DNA of 64,000 nucleotides from Tridacna crocea (Eukaryota > Mollusca > Bivalvia > Cardiida > Cardiidae): the NCBI GenBank assembly GCA_943736015.1, contig OX031057.1, positions 56,373,001 through 56,437,000 of the forward strand. The letters are read 5' to 3'. The first letter of the stretch is position 1; every line of letters starts with the position of its first letter. The position numbers and the translations under genes were made by a program. Shown piece after piece: positions 32,508 through 44,500 of the stretch. The notes under the pieces were generated by a model. The model had not been told where the DNA came from, ran no database searches, and worked only from the letters and a program-made list of their open reading frames with translations.

Positions 32508-32735
32508 TTAACCCATTACCACACAATCCCTACTTTTGACACCCATGTGAAAGAAGCCTTTTGAAAACACTGTAGGAAAAGGAGAAAATGCTGGTAACCA
32601 GCATTTTCTCCTTTTCCCACAGTGTTTTCTACCCTTCCCAGAACAATTTTCAGTTTTTCAGTCACCTTTGTTTTGTCGTCTGCAAATGCTTTCAACTTGA
32701 ACCAGTCTAAACTTTTCTCATATGGTAAAGGGTTA
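32508..32735 (+). mobile_element. family A MITE, forward copy
   Basis: TTAACCCATTACCACACAATCCC at 32508. Arms AACACTGT / ACAGTGTT show the matched T-to-C and A-to-G variant. The right end reads GGTAAAGGGTTAT. Confidence 0.87.
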
Positions 32736-32758
32736 TATATGATAATACATGTATCAAA

Positions 32759-33025
32759 TATGGAGTGCAACACGCGAAAAGGTGCATTCGGACATTTGCG
32801 TAAAGTGTCGTCCCGGATTAGCCTGCGCAGTCCGCGCAGGCTAATCCGAGACGGCACTTTACGACTGCATTAGATTTTGTGTTACAGTAAAGTTGCGTAA
32901 AACAGAAAATCACACAAAATCGGAAAGTGTCGTTTCGGATTAGCCTGTGCGGAGTGCACACGCTGATCAGAGACGACACTTTACGCAAATGTCCGAATGA
33001 CCCTTTTCGCGTGTTGCACTCCATA
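32759..33025. mobile_element. non-autonomous DNA element E with long terminal inverted repeats
   Basis: TATGGAGTGCAACACGCGAAAAGG opens and its complement closes the element; the arms continue through CATTCGGACATTTGCGTAAAGTGTCGT. Inside the left half is a smaller GC-rich hairpin, GATTAGCCTGCGCAGTCC / GCGCAGGCTAATC. Partial relatives lie at about 35845-35910 and 36300-36370. Confidence 0.85.
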
Positions 33026-33179
33026 TACAATTGTATAACTAAATACAGTATATGTAAACACTCATTTTAGATCTAACAAAGGAATCAAGTGAGAGAACAT
33101 GATCCGAAAGAACTCTTTTTATGATTTTTATGGAAAAACTTGTCGGAAAAGGAGTTTTTACTTCTTACCAGCAGACTCC

Positions 33180-33367
33180 AAAAAAGAAAGCTTTTGAAAA
33201 CATTGTGTGAAAAAGAGAAAATGCTGGTAACCAGCATTTTCTCCTTTTCCCACAATATTTTCAATACTTTCAAAGACAAGTTTCACTTTTTGAGTTACAT
33301 TTAATTTTTTATCTGCAAATGCTTTCAATTTGGACAGGCTTAAAATTTTATTGTTTGGTAGAGTTAA
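33180..33367 (+). mobile_element. family A MITE, left end lost
   Basis: Hairpin at 33195-33262 and right half to TTGTTTGGTAGAGTTAA. Confidence 0.75.
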
Positions 33368-33428
33368 AAAAAAAACTGTCAACTGCTGATAGTTCAATGT
33401 ATCATAAAGATGTAATTACATGTATAAT

Positions 33429-34754
33429 TACAGTCGAAACTGTCTGAAGCAGCCAACCAAGGGACAAGTCAAAAGTGGCTGCATACGACAGTTGGCTGCT
33501 TAACAGAGATCAGATTAGCAAAAATATTTTCCATTCTTTCACAACAAATTTAAAATTTTCAGTCACATTTATGATTTACATTGTTGTCTGCAAAAGCTTT
33601 CAATTTGGACAAGTCCATTTTTTTTTTTTTTTTCTAATTCCACTGCCGATGATAACTGTTGAAAACATTGTGGAATGAAAATAGAAATCATTCCTCATGA
33701 GCACTTTCACCTCTTCCAGTCTTTCTCTGCTATACATTTTTATTGTAATCAGTAGATTTCCTTCGTTTTCCAAGACCCATAACGTGTATATGTGAACATC
33801 CGAAGTTGACAGAGTTGACACGCGTGTACTTTAGTCAATCGAGTTCATTGTTTATAAATAGAAATAAAGGTACACAGTTTTACCCAAGGTCAATCGATCG
33901 ATTTGAAAACGGTCCGAGCAGGAAGGCTACTTGTCAGAGTGGAATTAACGTTGTTCACCTGACGTAGATGTAAGCAGGTAAATTATGTTGTGAATTTTAT
34001 CTACAAACGCAAAATAACATACTCATCGCGATCCCATGATGCAGACAATATTGAGCGAAAAGTTAATAATCAACGAAAACGATGAGAAAAAGCGAAGTTT
34101 TAAACTCTTGTGCTCAAACTGATCGGTGGAATTCCAATCAATCTAAAAATAGACAACCTGCAAACCTGACATCACTGACGTTCAACGTCGGCAATATTCG
34201 ACGGGTTAGCCAGTAACTTTCAGTATGACAGATTGCCTTGTTTGATCATATTTTTTCTTGTAGACCACAGTATTGGGACACGAAAAAGAAAATTTACGCA
34301 AATTAGGGTACTCGACGCCATTTTGGAAATTGGTAACCTCGTTTTCAATAGTAATGTAAAGCATTGCAGGGAAGCAGCGTCTATCTGCCGATCGAATAGC
34401 AAAGAATACCCCGCTATATAACACCGTTTATGCAAAGTGTACACCTACACTATGAAGTTCAACTGTTTATCACACATGTTGATTGGTATAGCGTCGCGGT
34501 GTATGCACACGGAGCCAGACGTGTTACTTAATTTTTCACACCACCTGTTAGCAATTAGTCGGGTCGCGTGACCACTTTATGGGATATGCTTTAAGTGCAA
34601 TTAAGATCTTTAAATGTGACCGCTGGCCACATATCACAGTTTACCGTTAATTAAAGGACTTTAAAGAGTTAATTTGCACGGGCGGGCCTGAACTGACCGT
34701 TAATCACAGATTGGCCGCTACGCACGTATGACCGCTAACTCAGATTCGACTGTA
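33429..34754. mobile_element. DNA transposon remnant with TACAGTCGAA ends
   Basis: TACAGTCGAA at 33429-33438 mirrors TTCGACTGTA at 34745-34754. Subterminal GCAGCCAACC / GGCTGC and GGCCGCTACGCAC / GACCGCTAAC boxes are loosely mirrored. A partial family A copy lies inside (about 33530-33700). No transposase frame is seen. Confidence 0.55.
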
Positions 34755-34899
34755 TATGCTTTGTATACTAGAGCAATATCCATACTGTTTAAAACCTGGG
34801 TTTATTTTTAACTGGTTTTCTCTGAATCTTACGGTTTGACTTGTCTATTAGCTAATGGCATACCGGTAATTTGACATTTGGATTTTAGGTTGTAAAGAA

Positions 34900-35330
34900 T
34901 GTTATGGGAGACCACTCCTTCATGCATGGCGTTGTCCCTATTTAAATACAGTACCTAACAACTGCTTTAGGGAGGTATCTCTCTAGCTCAGTGGTTAAGG
35001 TATTGGTCATTTAACTCATTACCAAACGACAATATTTTAGGCTTGTCCAAATCGAAAGCATTTGCAGACGACAAAATAAAAGTGACTGAAAATTTTAAAT
35101 TTGTTTCGTGAAGGGTAGAAAACATTGTGGGTAAAGGAGAAAATGCTGGTTACCAGCATTTTCTCCTTTTCCAACTATGTTTTCTAAAGGCTTCTTTCTC
35201 AGGGGCGTCAAAAGTAGGGATTGAGTGGTAATGGGTTAAACCTCAAAAAACAAGGATCTTGTCTGCCAGGGGTTTAAATCCCCTGTACTGTGGGGATGAC
35301 AGGATTATGCCTGCCTACCGCATGACTTAC
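34900..35330 (+). mobile_element. older relative of the TRIM LTR, split by a family A MITE
   Basis: TGTTATGGGAGACCACTCC at 34900 matches the TRIM LTR start, as do TATTTAAATACAGTACCT and GGGAGGTATCTCT. The A box AGCTCAGTGGTTAAGG is followed by the MITE (35011-35239) and then by a B-box-like AGGGGTTTAAATCCCC near 35270. The 3' third does not match the TRIM. No second LTR is nearby, so it may be a solo LTR or a chimera. Confidence 0.7.
35011..35239 (-). mobile_element. family A MITE inside the tRNA-like core of an LTR
   Basis: TTAA at 35011-35014 and 35236-35239; intact hairpin at 35117-35180. Inserted between the A and B boxes. Confidence 0.9.
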
Positions 35331-35480
35331 AGATCCCATTGAGTGAGTGTGTGTGTGTAATGATATAAGCCATGCTCTTACATAAGGGGGCTTGATGAAT
35401 CTCCATAGTGCATGATACTTAGCAAGTCATCACATGTTCATAAATCCATAAAAATGGAACCATTTTGTCCAACAGTCGAC
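35331..35480. repeat. dispersed repeat F (GGGGGCTTGATG...CATGATAC)
   Basis: GGGGGCTTGATGAATC, CATGATACTTAGCAAGTCATCACAT and ATCCATAAAA occur in the same order at about 56500-56620, 57640-57740 and 63950-63997. Class unknown. Confidence 0.6.
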
Positions 35481-35913
35481 AAAGCCATGAGGTCAAGCGC
35501 GGATCCAGATATCTTTCTCAGGGGGGGTCCCACCGAAAACGCATGAGTTCGTCGTGTTATATGACACTTTGATTTCCGGATTTCAGTGGATGTAAGCTAT
35601 TTACAAAAAAAAGCCAATGTTTCTGAGTTCTAACCATGAGGAGGTCTCCACATTTAGAACTCTTTTTAAATTTATGACTGTATTTTACATAAATGCTGTG
35701 CAATATCAAACCAGTCCCATTCACGAATCCGATAACCATATTTTGCCAAAATTCCAGGGGGGATCCGGACCCCCGGTCCCCCCCTCTGGATCCACCAATG
35801 GAGGTAGACTGGTCCATGAACATGCACAAAAGACCAATAGTGAAGTTTCCGTCCAGGTCACCCTGTGTGGACTGTGCAGGCTGATCTTGCTTGATACTTT
35901 TTCGCAGATGCAT

Positions 35914-36140
35914 TTAAACCCATTACCACACAATCCCTACTTTTGACGACCCTTAGAAAGAAGCCTTTTGAAAACATTGTGGGAAAAGGAGAAAATGCTG
36001 GTAACCAGCATTTTTCCTTTTCCCACAGTGTTTTCTCTCCTGTTTGATACAGATTTTAAAAATTCAATCACTTTCATTTTGACATCTGCAAATGCTCTCA
36101 ATTTGGACCCATCTAAATTTTGTCGTTTGGTAAAGAGTTA
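35914..36140 (+). mobile_element. family A MITE, forward copy
   Basis: TTAAACCCATTACCACACAATCCC at 35914. Hairpin 35967-36032 with a few lost bases in one arm; ends GGTAAAGAGTTA. Confidence 0.82.
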
Positions 36141-36479
36141 TGTCCCCTTTTCACAGAGCATGGCTCATATATTTGAGGAGGGTGTATACTAAGTAAGTAA
36201 AAGGCAACACATAATTGTGGATCCAACAAATGACTGATTCCAAAGGCCATCTTGTCCTTTTACACAGAATATTTAACAATTGCAAAAATGATTAGACCCA
36301 TATCAACCTGCACAAACCACACAGGCTTACCTGACTTTATACTTATAGCAGATGCATTAAACCCCCTGTTCAAAAAGCATGGCCAATATTTGACCCTTTA
36401 CCCGATAAGGCATTTCTATGGTATCTCTAACTGACCCTAAATAACAGCAAGGATGAAGCCATTTCTTATGTGTAAATGA

Positions 36480-36835
36480 CAGCTTTTGATAGTGTAGTAA
36501 ACATTGTGGCAAGAGGTGAAATTGCTCGTCATGAGCAATTTCACCATTTGCAAAAATGTTTTCCAAAGGATCCAACAAGCAATGCGTAGGAATGAGTATC
36601 TATGGAGTAAAAGGTTAACAATCCCTACTTTTGAAACCACTGAGAAAGAAGACTTTTGAAAACACTGGGAAAAGGAGAAAATGCTGGTAACAAGCATTTT
36701 CTCCTTTTCCCAGAGTGTTTTCTACCCAGAACAAATTTCTATTTTTCAGTCACCTTTTTTTTTTTTTGTCGTCTGCAAATGCTTTCAATTTGGACCAGTC
36801 TAAAATTTTCTTGGGTGGTAAAGATTTAAAAACTA
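36480..36835 (+). mobile_element. GCTCGTCATGAGC hairpin fragment and a forward family A copy
   Basis: A lone hairpin (GAAATTGCTCGTCATGAGCAATTTC) lies near 36510-36560. A family A copy starts at about 36613 (TTAACAATCCCTAC) with a shortened arm, AACACTGGGAAAAGG, matched by CTTTTCCCAGAGTGTT. Confidence 0.75.
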
Positions 36836-36839
36836 TATC

Positions 36840-37310
36840 CAAATATGCCATGACTCTGTCAATCTAAATTAATTTCTGATACTCATGAAACTTGGTGATA
36901 TCTTGGCCAAACCTGAAATTAGGTCACGTCAGGTCAAAAAGTAGGTCACTTTGCGTGCACTCTGTAGGCCACATTTTCAGCCTGATGCTCATGATTTTGT
37001 TCGAGTATTTCGTTTTGATGACAAGTTTCAGAAATTGGGTCACGTCCATTCATAAAGTACCGTACATCTTGGACCTTGTGTTCACGGTACAGGCCATATT
37101 TTCAATCTGATATCCACAAAACTTGGTTAGAATGTTTGTCTTGAAGATATCGTAGACAATTTTGAAATTGGGTCATGTAGTGTAAACAAGTAGGTCACTG
37201 GGCCAAGTCTAAGAAAAGCGTTTTGTGTACTTTGGAGGACTAACTTTCAACCAGATATTTACAAAAAATGTTCAGACTATTTGTCTTGTTGATATAAAAG
37301 TAGGTCGCTA
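36840..37310 (+). repeat. diverged tandem repeat (GGTCACTT/CAAACTTGG type)
   Basis: Units of roughly 130 bases share AAACTTGGT, GAAATTGGGTCAC, AAAGTAGGTCAC and GGCCACATTTTCA. No coding signal. Confidence 0.65.
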
Positions 37311-37338
37311 ACGCTCGTGTTTTACATCATCACAACCA

Positions 37339-37540
37339 GGGGCCGTATTCACCAACCATTCTTGAGAATATTCTCAGTCTTGTTCTCCAAGGTTTTCTAA
37401 ATTTGTAAGTAACACAACTTCTGATTGGCTAAACCGAATGGTTTAGCCAATCAGAAGTTGTGTTTACTTACAAATGTAGAAAATTCTGGAGAATAAGAAT
37501 ATGAACAGTTCTTAAGAATGATTGGTGAACAGGGACCCTG
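37339..37540. mobile_element. foldback element C, complete copy
   Basis: CCGTATTCACCAACCATTCT pairs with AATGATTGGTGAACAGG. Centre CTGATTGGCTAAACC / GGTTTAGCCAATCAG. Confidence 0.85.
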
Positions 37541-37935
37541 GATCTTTTCTGCTTTAATTATCTTAGATAACTTTACTCATGTGAGTGCATTAGGGCTAAT
37601 GGCCCTCTTAATTGTTACCTTTATGTATATTTATGTGGTACACTTAGGCTTAATTCCTGTGGGTTATATTGTTAGGTTGCTGTGTGCTGTGAATTTGTTT
37701 TGGGAGGTGATGAGTTAAATAGTGGATTTGTTTTGTTTGAGCAGCACAGGGTATCAGTCTATCTCTATGATGCATTTCACCAAAAATAAGATCATGGATC
37801 CTTCGAACATGTCCTTTCTAACAACTGACCAATCAAAAGGTGCAATTAAAAATTCAATATAGCAGAAAGTTTCGACCCATAGCTGCCTGCTCAGACTGCA
37901 CAGGTTGTGATGGCTTGACACTTTTTACAGGCCCA

Positions 37936-38163
37936 TTAACCCAATACAACGCAATCCCTACTTTTGATGACCCTGAGAAGGAAGCCTATAGAAAACATTG
38001 TGGGAAAAGGAAAATGCTGGTATCCAGCATTTTCTCCTTTTCCCACAATGGCTTCTAACTTTCACAAAACATTTTTCGTATTTTCAGTCACTTTTATTTT
38101 GTAGTCTGCAAATGCTTTTGATTTGAACTAGCCAAAATTTTATTTTGTATGGTAACAAGTTAA
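37936..38163 (+). mobile_element. family A MITE, forward copy
   Basis: TTAACCCAATACAACGCAATCCC at 37936, hairpin 37985-38055, GGTAACAAGTTAA at 38163. Confidence 0.85.
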
Positions 38164-38401
38164 ATTTTTTTTTTTCACAGAGGATGACTAGATTTGTATG
38201 GTATTTTTGTATAACTTTAAAACAAATGCTTTACTTAAGATTTAAAAGCATTATAGGATTAAAAACCATGAAAGATGCATGTGTTTTCTGTAGATTTTTT
38301 TATCCCTCTACCCGCATTCAGATTGTACAGAGACCGCATCTGTTTTCCCCAAAAACTGGCTCTACAGACAGGGGTGTAGCTAGCACCCAAAAAGGTGTAC
38401 G

Positions 38402-38810
38402 CTTAAGCCATTACCACACAATCCCTACTTTTGACCCCCCTGAGAAAGAAGCCTTAAGAAAACATTGTGGGAAAAAGAGAAAATGCTGGTAACCACTTTT
38501 AATTTGTCGTCTTCGAATGCTTTCAATTTGGACAAGTCTATAATGTTGTTTGGTAATGAGTTAAGTAATAGCGATGGTATTAATAATTTACCACACATTC
38601 CCGATTTTGACGACTTTCAAGGAAAAGGACTTTTGAAAACATTGTGGGAAAAGAAGGAAATGCTGGTTACCAGCATTTTCTCCTTTTCCCACAATATTTT
38701 TTGTCATGTCGAAGAAAAATTTTCTAATTTCTGTAACATGTAGTATGTCATCTGCAAATATTTTCACTTTTCATTTAGGCTAAAATTCTGTAATGTGGTA
38801 AACAGCGTTA
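38402..38810 (+). mobile_element. two forward family A copies, first missing one arm
   Basis: 38402-38564 goes from the left arm (GAAAATGCTGGTAACCAC) straight to TTTTAATTTGTCGTC, so the second arm and its flank are deleted. 38582-38800 is fuller but has a decayed right end. Confidence 0.75.
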
Positions 38811-38929
38811 CAAAGGGTGGGCAGAAGGGTGGAAAATTTTAGAGGAAAGTGTGAAGGATTTTATCCCCAGAAAATTATTGAATTTCAGAAGCTATTAGGT
38901 GGCCTCTGGTGACGTTCCTTCTTTTTTTA

Positions 38930-39080
38930 TACCCCTCACAACGTAGTGGAGGGGGATATACTGGAATTGCCATGGCTGTCTGTCCGACCTTCAGTCCATC
39001 TGTCCCTAGACTCAAATTTATCTGGAGCAATACACCTACAGTTTTTCTCACACTGAACTCAAATTTACATACAAGGTTGC

Positions 39081-39142
<62 letters not shown>

Positions 39143-40262
39143 GTTGTGCATGTGCAATTTTGATGACCCTGCTGCGATTTGTTACAGAATTATGAGACCG
39201 CGCTTGTACTTTTTTCAACTCTTACTTTTGTACTAAATCATACTACACTCTGTGACAAAGACCTTTTTTGTGACAAGGAGCTGATGTAAAGGTAAAATCA
39301 TGTTTAATGATAGCTTTAGTTTGAAAAGTGTATGCAACTACGTTTTTGCGTACATGCAGCTATGCCCCTGGAAGAAATCAGGTATCGGGTCTTGTCTAGA
39401 GTGTGATACCTGCATATACAAAGTTTTTAGTGTAACTGTTTAAATTACGAAAACAGTGAGGTGTTGTCTTGCCATTATCATCGTCATCTTCTTCATGCAG
39501 AAACTTGGATTATTTCTCATATCTGTTTTATTATACTCCCCACAAACGAAGTTTGGGGGGGGGGCATACTGGAGTCGCCCTGTCCGTCCGTCAAGAAATC
39601 TTGTCCGGAGCATAACTTCCAAAGTATAATAGCCAGTGACTTCAAACTTCACACACAGGTAAATCACATTGAGGAGAAGTGCAGTGTATAAGAACCATAA
39701 CTCTATTCCAGCTGTTTTTTGAGTTATTGCCCATTGTAGATTTTAACTTTGGATTTTTGTCCGGAGTATAACTTCAAAACCAAGGAAGCTAGTAACTTCA
39801 AACTTCACACACAGATAGATCACATGAGGAGAAGTGCAGTGTACAAAAACCATTACTCTATTCCAACTATTGAGTTATTGTCCTTTGTAAATTTTAACTT
39901 TCCAAAGTAAAGAAACTAGTAACTTCAAATTTCACACCTTGCTAGATCACATTTCGGACAAGTGCAGTATACAAGAACCATCAGTCTATTCCAACTATCT
40001 TTTTAGTTATTGCCCTTTGTCAGTTTTAACTTTGGATTTTTGTCTGGAGCATAACTTCCATAGTAAGAAAGCTAGTGACTTCAAACTTCATATACAGCTA
40101 GGTCACATTGAGGAGAAGAATTGTAACTATATACAAACAATTTTTCAAGTTATTGCCCTTTGTAAATTTTCACTTTGGACTTTAGTCCGGGGCATAACTT
40201 CCAAAGTAAAACAGCTAGTAACTTCAAACTATACACACAACAAGATCACTTAAGTTAAGACC
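38930..40262 (+). repeat. GTATACxCCC repeats with diverged tandem units
   Basis: A first block begins TATACCCCTCACAACG at 38930 and holds (AT)n and (GT)n runs at 39081-39140. A second begins ATACTCCCCACAAACG near 39533 with TGTCCGTCCGTC. Units of about 160 bases follow (GCATAACTTCCAAAGTA, AACTTCAAACTTCACAC, GATCACATTGAGGAGAAG, TTATTGCCCTTTGTAAAT). The array resumes at 40560 and 47209. Confidence 0.75.
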
Positions 40263-40264
40263 TG

Positions 40265-40565
40265 TGTAATGTACCGTCCGGTGAAAATTCTTTTTGGTTG
40301 ATAAATAAGGATAAGACTAAGGATTTATGCAGAAAAAATATCTTGAAATTATTTTTTATACTTCTGTTAGTTTTCTGAAAAGGGAGGTAATTATTACCTC
40401 TTTTTGAATTGAGAATATAATGGCTTTAGATTTATAAATGATAATTCAAAGAAGGACAAAATGCAAAAATAATGAATCAGTGAAAGTAGTTCAATAGTAA
40501 TCATTTTTTGCAGGATGATATTTTAGTGGAAATAGCAGTTTTCCATTACACAGGTCTTACCTTAA
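40265..40565. repeat. dispersed repeat D, third copy
   Basis: CTGAAAAGGGAGGTAAT and TTATAAATGATAATTC match 7480 and 23640. It interrupts the tandem array. Confidence 0.65.
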
Positions 40566-40712
40566 AGGAGAAGTATAAGAACCATAACTATATTCCAACC
40601 TTTTTGGGGATTATTGCCCTTTGTAAATTTTAACTTTAGATTTTTTTCTGGAGCATAACTTGAAAAGTAAAGAAGCTAGGAACTTCAAAGTTCACACACA
40701 GCTAGATCACAT

Positions 40713-41277
40713 TGTTACGAGCTAGGCGTAACTAGAAAGTAGAAGCCAGCAACAAACGATAACAATTAACAGAATTTATTAACAAAAATATCAAATAATC
40801 AGTGACAATGTTACAATAGTACAAAACAATACCTTAGATGTTAAATACAGAAGACAAATTATTCCAGTCTTAATTCCAGTCTGATCCTGATCCAAACTGA
40901 ATGTAATCCAAGCACACGAAATAATCCCCACTTTAGTCTAGTCTGATCCTAATCCAAACTGAATGTAATCCAAACACTAATTATATGACACAAACACAAA
41001 ATAATCCCCACTGTACATAGTCTGGCAATCATGTATTAACTAGTGAACACCGAGATGTAAAAAGCTTTTCCTTTTATAATAACAGGGAAACTTCCAGAAA
41101 ATTCATGTAAAAATTAGTTGCATAATTTCTAGTAATCAGATTGTAAAAAGGCCAGGAAACTTCTAGAACAATATTCCACAAGAGAGAATCCAGTTCTAAA
41201 AATAGCAACAGGGGAAAACCATTCAAAATAAATACACACATGAACAAAGCTAAGAATAACTGGGCATGTACATAACA
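40713..41277 (-). repeat. 3' LTR of the Gmr1-like element
   Basis: Reads TGTTATGTACATGCCC to CTCGTAACA on the minus strand; 565 bp. Confidence 0.9.
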
Positions 41278-41288
41278 CTTCCCCCCTT
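41278..41288 (-). other. polypurine tract
   Basis: AAGGGGGGAAG on the minus strand, one base from the TG of the 3' LTR. Confidence 0.8.
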
Positions 41289-41536
41289 GAAAAGAAAAAG
41301 AAAGGTTTATGAAATAAATCTTTCTTTTTTGCAATATTATTTATATACATGTATATAACACTTTTCTTTTTTGTAATATTATTTATATACATGTATATAA
41401 CACTTTAACTGAAGTATTACAGAGGAAGTCACAAACTCAAATATTTATTTTAGACTAATGAAAATAGTCAAGGTAATGAAAGTACAATTTGAAAATCCAG
41501 TTTGAACATGATTTAGATAAAATGACTATTTGAATT

Positions 41537-44500
41537 TCAAACTCTTGAAAGAGCATCTGGTATGATGTTATCTTTCCCTTTTATGTGTCTTATATCAAGA
41601 TTAAACTCTTGAAGCAATAAACTCCACCTCAGTAATCTTTGATTCTTATTCTTAAGTTTGTGTAGAAAACTTAAAGGGTTATGATCACTGAATACAACAA
41701 TTGGTGACGTTGAAGAGGTTAAATAAACTTCGAACTGCTGGATTGCCAGAATTAAAGCAAGACACTCTTTTTCTATGGTAGAGTAATTTTTCTGATGCTC
41801 GTTAAATTTCTTAGAAAAGTAACAAACTGGGTGATTAATACCATTATCATCTTCTTGTAAAAGAACAGCACCGATACCAACATCACCTGCATCAACAGCT
41901 AATTTGAAATATTTGTCAAAATCAGGTGCCAAGAGAACTGGTGTGCTCTTTAGTATGGCTTTTAGACGATCAAATGCATCTTGACATTTGTCATTCCATT
42001 TGAACTTTGTGCTTTTCTTAAGTAAATTTGTTAAAGATTCAGCAATACCTGAGAAATTTTTACAGAATTTCCTATAGTAGCCAGCCATACCAAGAAATCG
42101 CATCAGCTGTCTTTTATATTTAGGCACAGGAAACTCAGAGATAGCACTGACCTTAGCTTCTAAAGGTTTAACTTGACCCTGTCCCACAAGATGTCCTAGA
42201 AATGTTACAGTAGCATGACAAAATTCAGTTTTTGCAAGATTCACAGTCAGTTTCGCTTCACTGAGTCGGTCGAAGAACTTCCTGATTCTTTGAAGGTGGT
42301 CACTCCAACTGTCTGAATAGATGATCACGTCGTCAATATATGCATCACAGCCATCTAATCCACATATAACGTTGTTTACAAGTCGCTGAAACGTTGCAGG
42401 AGAATTTTTCATCCCAAACGGCATAACTTTGTACTGGTACAGACCGTTTGGAGTAGCAAAGGCTGATACTTCTTTTGCTTTATCAGTCAGTGGAACTTGC
42501 CAGAATCCTTTTAGCAGGTCAAATTTGGTGACATATTTAGAATTTTCAACTTTGTCAATACAGTCATCAATTCTTGGTATTGGAAAAGAGTCTATTTTTG
42601 TCACAGAGTTCACTTTACGATAGTCAGTACACATTCTATAAGTTCCATTCGATTTGGGTACTAATATACATAGTGAACTGTAATTACTCTGGCTAGGTTC
42701 AATAAAGTCATTTTCCAGTAAGTGTTTTATTTCATCTTGGAGGTATTTCTGTTTCAAAGGATTCATTCTATATGGATGTTGCTTTATTTGTTTAGAATCT
42801 TCCACAATGACATCATGATAGATTTTATCAGTTCTTGTGGGGATATCAGGAAATAAATGTTCATATTCATGTATCAACTGTTTCAGCTCTTCCTGTTGTG
42901 ATGGTTCTAAGTGAGAAAGGAGGTATTTCTGTTTCAAAGGATTCATTCTATATGGATGTTGCTTTATTTGTTTAGAATCTTCCACAATGACATCATGATA
43001 GATTTTATCAGTTCTTGTGGGGATATCAGGAAATAAATGTTCATATTCATGTATCAACTGTTTCAGCTCTTCCTGTTGTGATAGTTCTAAGTGAGAAAGT
43101 TTGTTGTCAAAGTTTCTCAAAATATCAGAATTCTCAAGTTTAGATGGACCAGGATCAGATTTATCAATAAAGTCAGAATTTACTTCTAGTTCAAATACAT
43201 TTGATTCTTGTGGGACAGTGTTTACAACTGTAATTGGTTTTGAAATATAGCCATCTCTGTTAAAGTATTCCTTTAACATATTTACATGACACATTTGTTT
43301 GTTTTTACGCCTTCCTGGAGTATTAATTATATAGTTTAAATCACTTGTTTTCTTGTCAATAGTGTAGGGTCCAAAATATCTTGCCTGTAGAGGTCTGCAA
43401 GGTATTGGCAAAAGAGCAAGGACTTTGTCACCTGGTTTAACTTTTCTATCAATAACATGGTTGTCATATCTTGCTTTCATTTTGCCCTGAGACGCTTTAA
43501 GATTAGACCTAGCAACCTCACATGCCCTAGACAGTTTATTTCTGAAGTCAGAAACATACTGTAGTAAATTCAAAGGTGTTTCATCATTTGAGAGAAATTT
43601 CTCTTTCAAAAGTTTCAAAGGTCCACGAACAGAATGGCCAAAAACTAATTCAAAAGGACTGAAACCAAGAGATTCTTGTACAGATTCTCTGACTGCAAAT
43701 AGTAACAAATGGATGCCCTCATCCCAATCTTTTTCAGTGTCAAAGCAATATGACCTTATCATATTTTTTAATGTCTGGTGAAATCTTTCTAAAGCACCTT
43801 GACTTTCAGGGTGATAGGCAGATGACCTGTATTGCTTGATCCCTAATTCATGCATAACCTGTTGGAATATACCAGACATAAAATTTGACCCTTGATCAGA
43901 CTGAACTGATTTTGGAAGACCAACAAATGTGAAAAAATTTATAAGAGCTTTGACTATTGACTTTGTTTTGATGTTCCTTAAAGGAATAGCTTCAGGAAAA
44001 CGTGTAGAAGTACACATGATTGTTAAGAGATACTCATTTCCTGACTTGGTTCGAGGTAAAGGACCAACACAATCTATAAGTATCCTACTGAAAGGTTCAT
44101 CAAAAGCAGGAATAGGTTGTAATTGAGCTTTGGGAATGGTTTGGTTGGGTTTACCTACCATTTGACATGTATGGCAAGTTTTACAATATTTAGAGACATC
44201 TTATTTGAGACCAGGCCAATAAAAATGATTAATAATTTTATGATAGGTCTTGTTTATACCTAGATGACCTGACATAGGACTTTCATGAGCTATACTTAGT
44301 ATTTCATGAAGATATGACTTTGGAACCACAATTTGGTGGGAAACAGCCCATTCATCATCCGCTGGGACATCAAATGGTCGCCATTTTCTCATAAGAATTC
44401 CATTCTTTATATAGTAACACATTGGGACCTGTGAAATTTCATCTTCAGGTAAAGCCCTAAAAATTAATTTTGAAATCTCAGGATCAGTTTGCTGTTCCTG

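Noticed and set aside
37518-37718. Hydrophobic frame of 66 codons
   Set aside because: It starts inside the end of foldback C and has no recognisable family; AT-rich DNA gives hydrophobic codons by chance.
44195-44210. TAA in pol as a programmed readthrough site
   Set aside because: It falls inside the integrase zinc finger, not at a gag-pro or pro-pol boundary, and gag has further stops. A plain nonsense mutation is simpler.
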